Shown here in pieces: positions 1 through 8,578 of a stretch of DNA of 64,000 bases; within the stretch, counting starts at the first letter, position 1; each line of letters opens with the position of its first letter. The stretch is from the NCBI GenBank assembly GCA_963731125.1, contig CAVSVP010000013.1, positions 372,001 to 436,000 on the forward strand, written 5' to 3'. Source of the DNA: CAVSVP01 sp963731125. GTDB lineage: Bacteria; Pseudomonadota; Gammaproteobacteria; Competibacterales; Competibacteraceae. Position numbers and translations under genes: made by a program. The notes beneath the pieces were generated by a model. It saw only the letters and a list, made by a program, of their open reading frames with translations, made no database searches and had not been told where the DNA came from.

Positions 1-1080
1 TCCGTCGACTGGAACGCCGTTGACGATGTGATCTATGGTTGCGCCAATCAAGCCGGCGAAGACAATCGCAATGTAGCGCGTATGGCTCTGCTGTTGGCCG
101 GTCTGCCGCAAGAAGTTTCCGGCACCACGGTAAACCGCCTGTGCGGTTCCGGAATGGACGCCACGGGCATCGCTGCCCGAGCCATTAAAGCCGGTGAAAC
201 CGAACTGATGATTGCCGGCGGTGTAGAGTCCATGTCCCGGGCCCCCTTTGTACTAGCCAAGGCAGAGACGGCGTTTAGCCGCACAGCGGAAATCTATGAC
301 ACGACGATCGGCTGGCGTTTCGTCAATCCTTTGTTGAAAGCCCAATACGGCATTGATTCCATGCCCGAGACCGCCGAAAACGTGGCGGAAGATTTCAAGA
401 TATCCCGGGCGGATCAGGATGCCTTCGCCCTGCGCAGCCAGCAGCGCACGGCGGCAGCTCAGGAGGCCGGTAGCCTCGCCGAGGAAATAGTTCCGGTCAC
501 CATCCCCCAGAAACGGGGTGAACCCAAGATCGTAGACAAGGATGAACACCCGCGTCCGGAAACCACGTTGGAAACCCTGGCGAAACTGCCGACGCCCTTC
601 CGCCGGGGAGGCTCGGTGACCGCGGGTAATGCTTCGGGTGTCAATGACGGCGCCTGCGCGCTGCTCATTGCCTCGGAAGCCGCTGCAACGCGCTATGGCT
701 TAACCCCCAAGGCCCGCATCGTCGCCATGGCCAGCGCCGGGATAGCACCCCGCATTATGGGCTTTGGCCCCGCTCCGGCTGCCCGCAAGGTGCTGGCCAA
801 GACCGGGCTCACGGTGGCTGAAATGGACGTTATTGAACTGAACGAAGCTTTCGCTGCTCAGGCCCTGGCGGTACTCCGCGAGCTAGGCGTTGCGGACGAC
901 GCCGAGCATGTCAACCCTACCGGAGGCGCCATCGCCTTGGGCCATCCGTTAGGCATGAGCGGCGCGCGCCTGGTGACCACCGCCATGTACCAACTGCAGC
1001 GTACTGGGGGCCGTTATGCCCTGTGCACCATGTGCATCGGTGTGGGCCAGGGTATCGCTATGGTCCTAGAAAGAGTCTAA
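1..1080 (+). CDS. paaJ: 3-oxoadipyl-CoA/3-oxo-5,6-dehydrosuberyl-CoA thiolase, 5' end outside window
   Basis: Thiolase that cleaves a beta-ketoacyl-CoA with CoA, here most likely the last step of phenylacetate (or beta-ketoadipate) breakdown to acetyl-CoA and succinyl-CoA. The frame is open from base 1, so the N-terminus lies upstream of the window. Visible catalytic elements are the nucleophilic Cys in NRLCGSG (codon 142-144), the NEAFAAQ motif, the His in GHPLGMSGA (codon 943-945) and the second Cys in TMCIGVG (codon 1033-1035). The opening stretch [19 protein letters not shown] is typical of PcaF/PaaJ rather than fatty-acid thiolases. A PaaK gene follows 98 bp downstream on the same strand, which favours paaJ over pcaF. 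Assignment to the family is firm; the exact substrate is inferred from context. Confidence 0.9.
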   Translation, partial: SVDWNAVDDVIYGCANQAGEDNRNVARMALLLAGLPQEVSGTTVNRLCGSGMDATGIAARAIKAGETELMIAGGVESMSRAPFVLAKAETAFSRTAEIYDTTIGWRFVNPLLKAQYGIDSMPETAENVAEDFKISRADQDAFALRSQQRTAAAQEAGSLAEEIVPVTIPQKRGEPKIVDKDEHPRPETTLETLAKLPTPFRRGGSVTAGNASGVNDGACALLIASEAAATRYGLTPKARIVAMASAGIAPRIMGFGPAPAARKVLAKTGLTVAEMDVIELNEAFAAQALAVLRELGVADDAEHVNPTGGAIALGHPLGMSGARLVTTAMYQLQRTGGRYALCTMCIGVGQGIAMVLERV

Positions 1081-1160
1081 GGAAAGACTGCTTTTCCCTT
1101 GAAATACGGTCTTTCACTGACTACCCTAATTCTTAAAAACCACATTAAGATAAACTAATG

Positions 1161-1170
1161 AAGAGGAGGA
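1161..1170 (+). promoter_or_regulatory. Shine-Dalgarno site setting the paaK start
   Basis: The purine run AAGAGGAGGA lies 8 bases before ATG 1179. An in-frame ATG at 1158 precedes this site and would place it inside the coding sequence, so 1179 is the better start. Confidence 0.7.
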
Positions 1171-1178
1171 GTCACACC

Positions 1179-2474
1179 ATGTCATCCCCGGCCAACCTGG
1201 AATCCATTAAAACCCTTAGCCGTGACGAGCTCGTTGCGACTCAGTTAGAACGGCTCAAGTGGACGCTGAATCATGCCTATCACAATGTTTCCTTCTATAA
1301 GAAAAGTTTTGATGAACACGGCGTTCATCCCGATGACCTAAAGTCTCTAGAGGATTTGGCTAAATTTCCGTTTACCACCAAGAAAGATTTGCGGGATCAT
1401 TATCCCTTTGGGCTCTTCGCCGTGCCGATGGATAATATCGTACGCATTCACGCGTCCAGCGGCACCACCGGAAAACCGACAGTCGTGGGCTATACCAAAG
1501 GCGATATCGACACCTGGGCTAATTTGACGGCCCGCTCCATTAGCGCCGCGGGAGGTCGCCCCAGCGATAAAATTCATGTCTCCTACGGTTACGGCCTGTT
1601 TACCGGCGGTCTAGGCGCCCATTATGGGGCCGAGCGCCTGGGAGCCGCGGTAATCCCCATGAGCGGCGGACAAACGGAGAAGCAGGTACAGCTGATTCGG
1701 GATTTTCAGCCCGACATTATCATGGTAACGCCGTCCTATATGCTCAATATCGCCGATGAAATGGAACGCCAGGGGATGACCGCCCGGGATTGCTCGTTAC
1801 GGATCGGCATTTTTGGAGCCGAGCCTTGGACCCACGCCATGCGTCGGGAGATCGAGGAACGCATGGGGCTCGATGCGACGGACATCTATGGCCTTTCCGA
1901 GATCATGGGACCGGGTGTTGCCCAAGAATTTCTGGAAACCAAAGACGGCCCCACGATTTGGGAGGATTCTTTCCTTCCGGAAATCATCGATCCGGTAACG
2001 GACGAGGTGGTAGCCGATGGCCAGGAGGGCGAATTGGTCTTTACTACTCTGGCTAAGGAAGGGCTTCCGATGATTCGCTATCGCACCCGTGACCTGACCC
2101 GGCTGCTGCCCGGTTCCGCCTGCATCATGCGGCGCATGGCCAAGATCACCGGGCGCAGCGACGATATGTTGATTATCCGCGGTGTCAATGTCTTTCCAAC
2201 CCAGATCGAGGAGTTGGTCTGCAATAGCCCTCAACTGGCTCCGCACTATATCATCGAGGTTTATCGGGAAGGTCATATGGATTCCGTGGATGTCTTAGTG
2301 GAACCCCGGTCAGGCATCACCTTTGAGGAACAGGAAGCTGCTGCCAAACAACTGCAGCACGATATTAAGTCGTATATAGGCATTTCCACCCATGTCAAGC
2401 CGGTGGATATCGGCGCTATCGTACGCTCCGAGGGCAAAGCCAAACGGGTGATTGACAAGCGTCCTAAGGAGTAA
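1179..2474 (+). CDS. paaK: phenylacetate-CoA ligase
   Basis: Cytoplasmic AMP-forming ligase that activates phenylacetate to phenylacetyl-CoA, the entry step of the aerobic phenylacetate pathway. The protein is 431 residues from the chosen ATG, the normal PaaK length. The adenylate-forming P-loop-like motif HASSGTTGKPTVVGYT is near residues 98-113, the YGLSEIMGPGV motif is in the middle, and the C-terminal lid begins around TGRSDDMLIIRGVNVFPTQ. It follows the PaaJ-type thiolase in the same orientation and ends before a strong hairpin terminator, so it looks like the last gene of a paa transcript whose other genes lie to the left of the window. Confidence 0.95.
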   Translation: MSSPANLESIKTLSRDELVATQLERLKWTLNHAYHNVSFYKKSFDEHGVHPDDLKSLEDLAKFPFTTKKDLRDHYPFGLFAVPMDNIVRIHASSGTTGKPTVVGYTKGDIDTWANLTARSISAAGGRPSDKIHVSYGYGLFTGGLGAHYGAERLGAAVIPMSGGQTEKQVQLIRDFQPDIIMVTPSYMLNIADEMERQGMTARDCSLRIGIFGAEPWTHAMRREIEERMGLDATDIYGLSEIMGPGVAQEFLETKDGPTIWEDSFLPEIIDPVTDEVVADGQEGELVFTTLAKEGLPMIRYRTRDLTRLLPGSACIMRRMAKITGRSDDMLIIRGVNVFPTQIEELVCNSPQLAPHYIIEVYREGHMDSVDVLVEPRSGITFEEQEAAAKQLQHDIKSYIGISTHVKPVDIGAIVRSEGKAKRVIDKRPKE

Positions 2475-2508
2475 GGTTTTCAGGATTTCCGTCTGATGAC
2501 TCTTTACC

Positions 2509-2536
2509 AAGGGGCTCCTAGAGCCCCTTGTGTTAT
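2509..2536 (+). terminator. rho-independent terminator after paaK
   Basis: Perfect 9-bp stem AAGGGGCTC / GAGCCCCTT with a CTA loop, followed by GTGTTATTT. It closes the paa transcript. Confidence 0.75.
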
Positions 2537-2689
2537 TTAGCTCGACTGGCAACACTCCCATGGACATCTCTCTTGGGACGGAAAAATGCCTCATGGTTGC
2601 TGCTTGTCCACTTCGGCGCACCACAGCAATGGCTAAAGTCCAGCTAAGTGCAAATTAAAGTGTAATCAGAATCTTGGAAAAAGCGACGA

Positions 2690-5095
2690 ATGAGCCCTAT
2701 GAAAAGATTAGCGATTACTTTATGGATTACTAGCAGCTTACTAGCCGCCGGTCATGCCCTCGCCGCCGAGGTGACTATCAAGCGCGACGATTACGGCACC
2801 CCGCATATTTATGCCGAGGACACCTATGGTCTGTTTTATGGCTACGGTTACGCTATCGCCCAGGATCGCCTGTTCCAGATGGAAATGGCCAAGCGCAGCG
2901 TGCTGGGCCGAGTCGCCGAAGTCCTGGGGGCAGACCATATAGAGTTCGACAAAAAAACGCGAGCCAGTTGCGAGCCCGCCGCGATCAAGGCCCAACTGGC
3001 CGCGCTGAGGGCCAAAGATCGGGCGATTTTCGATGGCTACGCCGCCGGCATGAACGCCTGGATGGCGAAAGTCCGCGCGCAGCCGGATAAGCTTATGCCG
3101 AAACAGTTTATTGATTATGGCTTCGATCCCGAGGACTGGAGCGACTTCGATGTGGCGATGATTTTCGTCGGCTCCATGGGCAACCAATTCGGCGATTTCA
3201 ATACCGAATTGGAAAATCAGCAATTGCTCGACGCCTTGGTGAAGGCCCATGGTGAAAAGGGCGGCTGGGCGCTTTTTAATCAGCTTAATCCGACGTATGA
3301 CCCCCAGGCTCCCACCACAGTGCCCTCGAAAACCGCCTCCCAAACGCGCTGGCAGCCCGTTAATCCGTCGCCCCGGAATTTGTATATTGCTGCCGCGACC
3401 AGTACTGAGGTTGCCGGGACCGCCGCCTTCAACGGCTTCAGCAATATGATCATGGTGGGGCGCGACAAAGCCAAGGACGCCAGCGCGATTCTGTTGAACG
3501 GTCCGCAGTTCGGCTGGTACGCGCCCGCCTACACCTATTCCGTCGGCCTGCACGGGGCGGGTTTCGATCTGGTTGGCAATACTCCGTTCGGCTATCCGGC
3601 GGTGATGTTCGGTTACAACGCTGATATCAGCTGGGGAAGCACCTGGGGCGCGGCCGACGTGGTGGATATTTACCGCGAAACTCTGAACCCGGACAACCCA
3701 CGCGAGTATTTGTTTAACGATAAATATATACCCATGGAGCGCCGAGTCGAGACGATCAACGTCAAAGGCGGCGAACCCCTCGAATGGGAAGTTCTGAAAA
3801 CCGTCCATGGTCTGGTGACGCACCTAGATGCGGAGAACCATATCGCTTACAGCAAAAAACGCACCTGGACCGGACGCGAGGTCGAAACCCTGCTGGGTTG
3901 GATACATTCAACCAAAACAAAGAATCATCCGGACTGGCTGGCCCAGGCTGCGCGCAGCGCCATGAACATTAACTGGTATTACGCCGACAAGGACGGCAAC
4001 ATTGGTTACGCCTTGACGGGCGCCTACCCGCAACGCGCCGAGGGACATGACAATCGACTACCCGCCTCCGGCAAGGGAGATATGGAATGGCAAAGTCTGC
4101 GACCCTTCAAGGACCATCCCCAGGTCTACAATCCTGCGACGGGTTATATCGCCAACTGGAACAACCGGCCGGGGCCCGGCATCGAGAATCCCGACGAGTT
4201 CTGGTATTCGTGGAGCAGCGCCGACCGGGTGGAAGTCCTCACCGCCCTGATAACCGCCAAGCCGCGCCACAGCCCTGAAGACATCCGTCAGATCATGGCC
4301 GAGGCTGCTGCGCTGATCGATCCCAACGCCCGCTATTTCATTCCCTATATCGAGCGAGCCACGGCCGATCTGGCTGAAAATGACCCGTTGCGTCAGGCCG
4401 CTCGCCTGTTGAAGGAATGGGATCAATACTCACGCGACCAGGACCGTAACGGCAGTTACGATGCGACGGGCACGGCGATCTTTCAAACCTGGCTACCGCT
4501 GATGCTGGAAGCCACCCTCAAGGACGACCTGGGAGAACACTTTGAGTGGTTTGCTTCCGCTGGTTATCCGTCCCCCGAGCAGCCGCTCGCTGCCAGTCTC
4601 AACATCCAAACCGGTACCAAGGCGCTCTATGAGGCGCTGCTGGGCAAACAATCCGGTATTCCGCAAGACTACGATTTGTTCAATGGCAAAGATCCGTCGG
4701 TGCTGATCCGCAAAACCCTGCGCGCGACCCTGGCGCAGCTTCAGGATCGCTTCGGCCCGGATCAAGCTGCTTGGCGCCTGCCTGTGGCCTGGAACCTGTT
4801 CTCTCATAAAAACTTCCTTGGTATCTTGCAAGCGGGCGAGGACGAAACAGCGCGTACCCATGTCGCCATGAACCGAGGAACGGAAAACAATCAGACCATA
4901 TTCACCAACCGAGGTATAATCGGCTTTGAAGTGGTGCCGCCGGGTCAGAGCGGCTTCATCGCCCCCGACGGCAGCAAGTCGCCACACTACGCGGATCAAC
5001 TGGAGCTGTACGATACGTTCCAGTACAAACGGACTTGGCTAGAGGCGGAAGATGTGGACAAACATACTCAATCCACTGAAACGCTGACCTACTGA
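2690..5095 (+). CDS. penicillin G acylase-type amidase (family S45)
   Basis: Periplasmic N-terminal nucleophile hydrolase that should split phenylacetylated amides into phenylacetate and amine. A signal peptide (about residues 1-26, ending HALAA) is followed by the alpha chain. The autocatalytic beta-chain Ser is Ser251 in GFSNM (codon 3440-3442). By E. coli numbering recalled from memory, Gln B23 (NGPQFGW), Phe B24, Phe B57 and Ser B67 are kept, while B69, usually Ala, is Trp (SWGSTWG). The C-terminal MNRGTENN and APGQSGFIAPDG-like block is also present. Length (801 aa) is close to E. coli PGA (about 846). A second ATG at 2699 is possible. Its place right after paaJ-paaK suggests it feeds phenylacetate into that pathway. 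Other S45 members act on acyl-homoserine lactones, but the beta-chain start resembles PGA more. Confidence 0.9.
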   Translation: MSPMKRLAITLWITSSLLAAGHALAAEVTIKRDDYGTPHIYAEDTYGLFYGYGYAIAQDRLFQMEMAKRSVLGRVAEVLGADHIEFDKKTRASCEPAAIKAQLAALRAKDRAIFDGYAAGMNAWMAKVRAQPDKLMPKQFIDYGFDPEDWSDFDVAMIFVGSMGNQFGDFNTELENQQLLDALVKAHGEKGGWALFNQLNPTYDPQAPTTVPSKTASQTRWQPVNPSPRNLYIAAATSTEVAGTAAFNGFSNMIMVGRDKAKDASAILLNGPQFGWYAPAYTYSVGLHGAGFDLVGNTPFGYPAVMFGYNADISWGSTWGAADVVDIYRETLNPDNPREYLFNDKYIPMERRVETINVKGGEPLEWEVLKTVHGLVTHLDAENHIAYSKKRTWTGREVETLLGWIHSTKTKNHPDWLAQAARSAMNINWYYADKDGNIGYALTGAYPQRAEGHDNRLPASGKGDMEWQSLRPFKDHPQVYNPATGYIANWNNRPGPGIENPDEFWYSWSSADRVEVLTALITAKPRHSPEDIRQIMAEAAALIDPNARYFIPYIERATADLAENDPLRQAARLLKEWDQYSRDQDRNGSYDATGTAIFQTWLPLMLEATLKDDLGEHFEWFASAGYPSPEQPLAASLNIQTGTKALYEALLGKQSGIPQDYDLFNGKDPSVLIRKTLRATLAQLQDRFGPDQAAWRLPVAWNLFSHKNFLGILQAGEDETARTHVAMNRGTENNQTIFTNRGIIGFEVVPPGQSGFIAPDGSKSPHYADQLELYDTFQYKRTWLEAEDVDKHTQSTETLTY

Positions 5096-5210
5096 GCGCA
5101 GCGAATCAGTGCCCCCACGTATCAGTGCCCGCGTACCCATCGGCCAAACACGACCGGTGGGTACCTGGATGCCATGAGTCGTCGATACGCTAGGCTGGAC
5201 TTTAATTCTC

Positions 5211-6443
5211 ATGCTGCATAATCGCGTCCTTTCCATGCACTACGCTTGGCTTATTGCTCTCACCGGCATGGGCACGGTGTTGGTGGCGCTGGGTCTCGGG
5301 CGCTTTGCCTTGGGTATGTTGCTGCCCTCAATGGGCACGGCCTTGACGCTCAGCTATGGACAGATGGGTTTGATCAGCACCGCCAACTTTCTCGGCTATC
5401 TGATCGGAGTAGTGTTGGCCGGACGCGGGGTCGCGCGCTGGGGAGCCCGCGCGCTGACTACCGCTGCCCTGATATTGATTGGCCTCTCCTTGCTGGTCGT
5501 CAGTCAAGCGCACGGTCTGATAGTTGTGACGCTGGGTTACACCCTAACCGGCTTGGGTAGTGGGATGGCGAACGTCATCGTCATGGGGTTGGTGAGTCAC
5601 TGGTTCGCACCCCGCTGGCGAGGCAAAGCTGCCGGCCTAATGGTCATGGGCAATGGGCTGGGTATCATGGGGTCTGGACTGCTCATCCCGTGGATCAATA
5701 GCCACTGGGGAATGACCGGTTGGCGCATCAGTTGGCTAGTGTTCGGTGGTATAGCCTTGGCGATGGCGGTCTGCGCCGGGTGGACGCTGCGCGACACGCC
5801 CCAGCAGCGGGGTTTGCAGCCCCTGGGCCATATGGCTTCCCACACCCAACAGACGGCGGCCTCGCCAGCTCCTGGCGAGGAACGGCGCTTAGTTTGGCAG
5901 CTGGGCGGCATCTTCGCCTTGTTTGGCTTGACCTATGTCATCTACGTCACCTTTATCGTCACCACGTTAGTCCAGGAGCGGGGTTTTTCGGAAGCGGCTG
6001 CTGGTAATTTCTGGTTTTGGCTGGGATTTCTAAGCCTGTTCTCGGGTCCAGTGTTTGGTAGCTTCTCCGACCGTTTGGGCCGGCGGGCCGGGCTGGTGCT
6101 GGTGTTCACGCTGCAGGGTGTTGCCTATCTGCTGGTCGCCGTACCGTTGCCGACGCTGTGGCTATACTTGTCTGTCGGGCTATTCGGGGTATGTGCCTGG
6201 AGCATTCCCTCGATCATGGCCGCGGCGGCCGGCGATTATCTGGGGCCACAACGTGCCGTGGCGGCGTTTGGGACAATGACATTCCTGTTCGGAATCGGGC
6301 AGATGCTCGGCCCGGTGTTGGCGGGGTGGTTGGCCGAGGCCAGCGGCAGCTTCGCGAGCAGCTATGGGTTGGCCGCTGCTCTGGCGGTCTTGGCCATCGG
6401 GCTGACGATCCCGTTACCACGGCCTACGCTGGCAAAGCCGTGA
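5211..6443 (+). CDS. MFS transporter, YbfB/YjiJ-like
   Basis: Inner-membrane major facilitator protein of 410 residues with about 12 hydrophobic segments, the usual single-polypeptide MFS size. The loop after the second helix (GRGVARWGARALTT) and the loop SDRLGRRAG after the eighth resemble the MFS A-type signature in both halves. ATG 5235 (MHYAWLIAL) is an alternative start. It lies 115 bp downstream of the penicillin acylase gene on the same strand. Import of a phenylacetyl compound or export of its amine product is possible from position, but no substrate can be read from the sequence. Confidence 0.8.
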   Translation: MLHNRVLSMHYAWLIALTGMGTVLVALGLGRFALGMLLPSMGTALTLSYGQMGLISTANFLGYLIGVVLAGRGVARWGARALTTAALILIGLSLLVVSQAHGLIVVTLGYTLTGLGSGMANVIVMGLVSHWFAPRWRGKAAGLMVMGNGLGIMGSGLLIPWINSHWGMTGWRISWLVFGGIALAMAVCAGWTLRDTPQQRGLQPLGHMASHTQQTAASPAPGEERRLVWQLGGIFALFGLTYVIYVTFIVTTLVQERGFSEAAAGNFWFWLGFLSLFSGPVFGSFSDRLGRRAGLVLVFTLQGVAYLLVAVPLPTLWLYLSVGLFGVCAWSIPSIMAAAAGDYLGPQRAVAAFGTMTFLFGIGQMLGPVLAGWLAEASGSFASSYGLAAALAVLAIGLTIPLPRPTLAKP

Positions 6444-6610
6444 GATGGTACCCACCCTTGGTATGGCACGAGTCGATGTGCCCGTTACCCACACCGGGAA
6501 CGATTATGTCAACAGTGATCGAAACATGAGCTATGTTGTCATGATCGCGATCGTCATTTGAAGGTTGGCTTAAAACCCCATTAGCCCACTTGGGAATTTT
6601 TAAGTGTTTT

Positions 6611-7063
6611 TTACGCATTCCTAAACATAAACCGAAAATTAACGATTCCGGACTCAATCTTTCTTTCTGCCTTATAGCCCCTTTGGTCGAAAAATTCCCG
6701 GAATAAGTTAATCATCGGCTTATTTTCTAGCAGAACCTCGGCTCTAAAGCCCAGCAATCCTTGCTTTTTCGCCAGGTAGGTCAGATAGGACAGTAATTCT
6801 CTGCCGATGCCATGGTGCTGATAATCATCTCTCACAATGAGAAATAAATCGGCAATATGGGTATCCTGATCAATAAAGTATCTTCCCACACCCAGAATGG
6901 TTTCCTTTTCATCCTGTTTATCGATGGCCAGAATGGCCATTTTTTCCGTGTAGTCGATAACAACAAATTTCTGTAAAAACTCGTGGGGCATCTCATCAAG
7001 GTGAGTGAAAAAGCGGCGATAGATCGTTTGATCAGAAAGGGCATGACCTAACTCTCTAAACAA
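6611..7063 (-). CDS. GNAT acetyltransferase domain, out of frame with the CoA-transferase
   Basis: Gcn5-type N-acetyltransferase domain with the acetyl-CoA binding segment VRDDYQHHGIGRELLSYL and a downstream NKPMINLFREFFDQRGYK block. The only usual start is TTG 7063. The same frame stays open upstream into the CoA-transferase gene and reads LRPVKISDEPLFRELG, which is the normal N-terminus of this GNAT type, so the TTG start cuts the domain short. In many bacteria a homologous GNAT is fused to the C-terminus of an acetyl-CoA hydrolase/transferase. Here the two parts are separated by a one-base frame change near 7093-7097. It may be a split gene, a frameshift product or a recent mutation. Confidence 0.65.
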   Translation of the reverse strand: MFRELGHALSDQTIYRRFFTHLDEMPHEFLQKFVVIDYTEKMAILAIDKQDEKETILGVGRYFIDQDTHIADLFLIVRDDYQHHGIGRELLSYLTYLAKKQGLLGFRAEVLLENKPMINLFREFFDQRGYKAERKIESGIVNFRFMFRNA

Positions 7064-7070
7064 CGGTTCA

Positions 7071-8510
7071 TCACTGATTTTGACGGGCCGTAGAAAGGAT
7101 TTCGAGCCCCGATCGAGTGATCCTATAGGTTTCCAGTTCCGCGGGATATTCTCCGCCTTTGCCGGGAATAAACAGCTGATCCGGATAAATCAAATGCGCC
7201 TTCTTGGCTTCTGCAATAAGCCAGGGCCGGAAGTTAGGATGGGCAATGGCGATCAGTTCCATCGCCCTTTCCCGAATGCTTTTTCCATGCAGATAGGCGA
7301 TGCCATACTCGGTCACCACATAGTGCACATCTCCCTTGTTCAAGGTGACGCCGGCCCCTTCTTTGAGAAAAGGCACTATCCGCGAAAAATCGCCGCTTTC
7401 GGTGGTCGACGGTAGGGTCAGAATCGCTTTTCCCCAAGGGGCCAGCGTAGCGCCTCGATTAAAATCCACAATACCGCCGATGCCATTGTAGAAAGCCTTG
7501 CCCACCGATTCGGCGGTGGCCTGACCCGTCAAATCGATTCCTAAAATGCTATTGATAGCGGCCATACCCTCTTGCCGGGCGATCACCAAAGGGTCATTAG
7601 TATAATCGATCGGTCTAAATTCGATGGCTGGATTATCGTGGAGATAGTCATAGGTTTCCCGGCTGCCCATACAAAAAGAGGCTACTGTCTTTCCGGCATT
7701 GAGACTCTTTCGGCTGTTATCCACCACACCGGCTTTAATGAGCTCTACGATGCCATCCGTCAGCAATTCGGTATGGACACCCAGCTGTTCCTTACGATGA
7801 AGATTAGCGAGTATGGCATTGGGCACACTGCCATAGCCGACCTGGATAGTATCCCCGTCTTCAATAATCCTTGCCACGTATTGGCCAATGCGATGCGCTA
7901 TCTCATCGGATACTGTCGTAGTGTACTCCAGCAGAGGCTGATCATAGGGGATAATAAAATTCACCTGATCGATGTGGACAAAGGTCTCTCCATGAATGCG
8001 CGGCATTTGGGGATTGACCTGGGCTATAATCAACGACGCACTGGCGACGGCTTCCCTGGTAAGATCGACACTAATCCCTAAACTCATATAGCCATGCTCA
8101 TCCGGCGGTGAAACCTGAATCAGCGCCACATCGACGGGAATTAGTTTGCGGCGAAACAGACGGGGAACTTGGTAGAGATAAACCGGCGTATAGTCCGCAA
8201 ACAACTTATTAACGGCATCGCGGTCGCTATTTCCTATAAAGAGGGCATTGGCTCTAAAGTTTGGCTTGAACTTCTCTTGCGTATAGGGCGTCTTGCCAAC
8301 CGTCCAGGCGTGCAAAATTTCGGTGTTAAAAAAGGCGTCAGGATGATTTTTTACATGCTCGGTAAGAGCTTTTACGAGGTACTGAGGCTCCCCGCAGCCC
8401 GTGCCCACAAAAATACGGTCGCCAGTATGAATATGGGAAAAGGCTTCTTCCGTTGCGGCCAGCTTATGGGGGAATCGTTCTTTAAATTGACGAATCGAGT
8501 AGTTTACCAT
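7071..8510 (-). CDS. acetyl-CoA hydrolase/CoA-transferase family protein (4-hydroxybutyrate CoA-transferase-like)
   Basis: Class I CoA-transferase/hydrolase that moves CoA between acetyl-CoA and a short carboxylic acid through a glutamyl-CoA intermediate. At 479 residues it covers both AcetylCoA_hydro domains; the N-terminal part carries VGTGCGEPQYLVKAL and the C-terminal part carries GIGGIVDFNRGA and VVTEYGIAYLHGKSIRERA, typical of AbfT/Cat1-like enzymes. It ends QNQ-TGA, while a GNAT domain continues in the +1 frame. It is separated from the upstream thiolase by a terminator and so has its own transcript start. A role in acetate or short-chain acid activation beside beta-oxidation is inferred. 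Confidence 0.85.
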   Translation of the reverse strand: MVNYSIRQFKERFPHKLAATEEAFSHIHTGDRIFVGTGCGEPQYLVKALTEHVKNHPDAFFNTEILHAWTVGKTPYTQEKFKPNFRANALFIGNSDRDAVNKLFADYTPVYLYQVPRLFRRKLIPVDVALIQVSPPDEHGYMSLGISVDLTREAVASASLIIAQVNPQMPRIHGETFVHIDQVNFIIPYDQPLLEYTTTVSDEIAHRIGQYVARIIEDGDTIQVGYGSVPNAILANLHRKEQLGVHTELLTDGIVELIKAGVVDNSRKSLNAGKTVASFCMGSRETYDYLHDNPAIEFRPIDYTNDPLVIARQEGMAAINSILGIDLTGQATAESVGKAFYNGIGGIVDFNRGATLAPWGKAILTLPSTTESGDFSRIVPFLKEGAGVTLNKGDVHYVVTEYGIAYLHGKSIRERAMELIAIAHPNFRPWLIAEAKKAHLIYPDQLFIPGKGGEYPAELETYRITRSGLEILSTARQNQ

Positions 8511-8520
8511 CGCTCAAAAT

Positions 8521-8566
8521 AAAAAGGCCTACTGAAGGCAGATTGCCTCCAATAGACCTTTTTTAC
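8521..8566 (-). terminator. rho-independent terminator between thiolase and CoA-transferase genes
   Basis: Read on the minus strand, AAAAAGGTCTATTG-GAGGCA pairs with TGCCTTC-AGTAGGCCTTTTT, a long stem with A and T flanks. It should end the leftward fad transcript and can work in both directions. Confidence 0.75.
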
Positions 8567-8578
8567 TCAAAATTATAT

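Noticed and set aside
2741..3823. Long open frame on the minus strand (360 codons) opposite the penicillin acylase gene
   Set aside because: It mirrors the codon structure of the acylase, has no recognisable domain, and the plus-strand protein has full family motifs.
5156..6456. 10-bp inverted pair GGTGGGTACC / GGTACCCACC flanking the MFS gene
   Set aside because: Too short, partly part of a local hairpin at 5133-5165, and without target duplication or transposase, so I do not call a mobile unit.
7093..7097. Calling the CoA-transferase/GNAT junction a programmed frameshift
   Set aside because: CTT-T allows a +1 slip, but the next codon (TCT) is not slow and there is no Shine-Dalgarno-like stimulator or stop codon at the site as in prfB.
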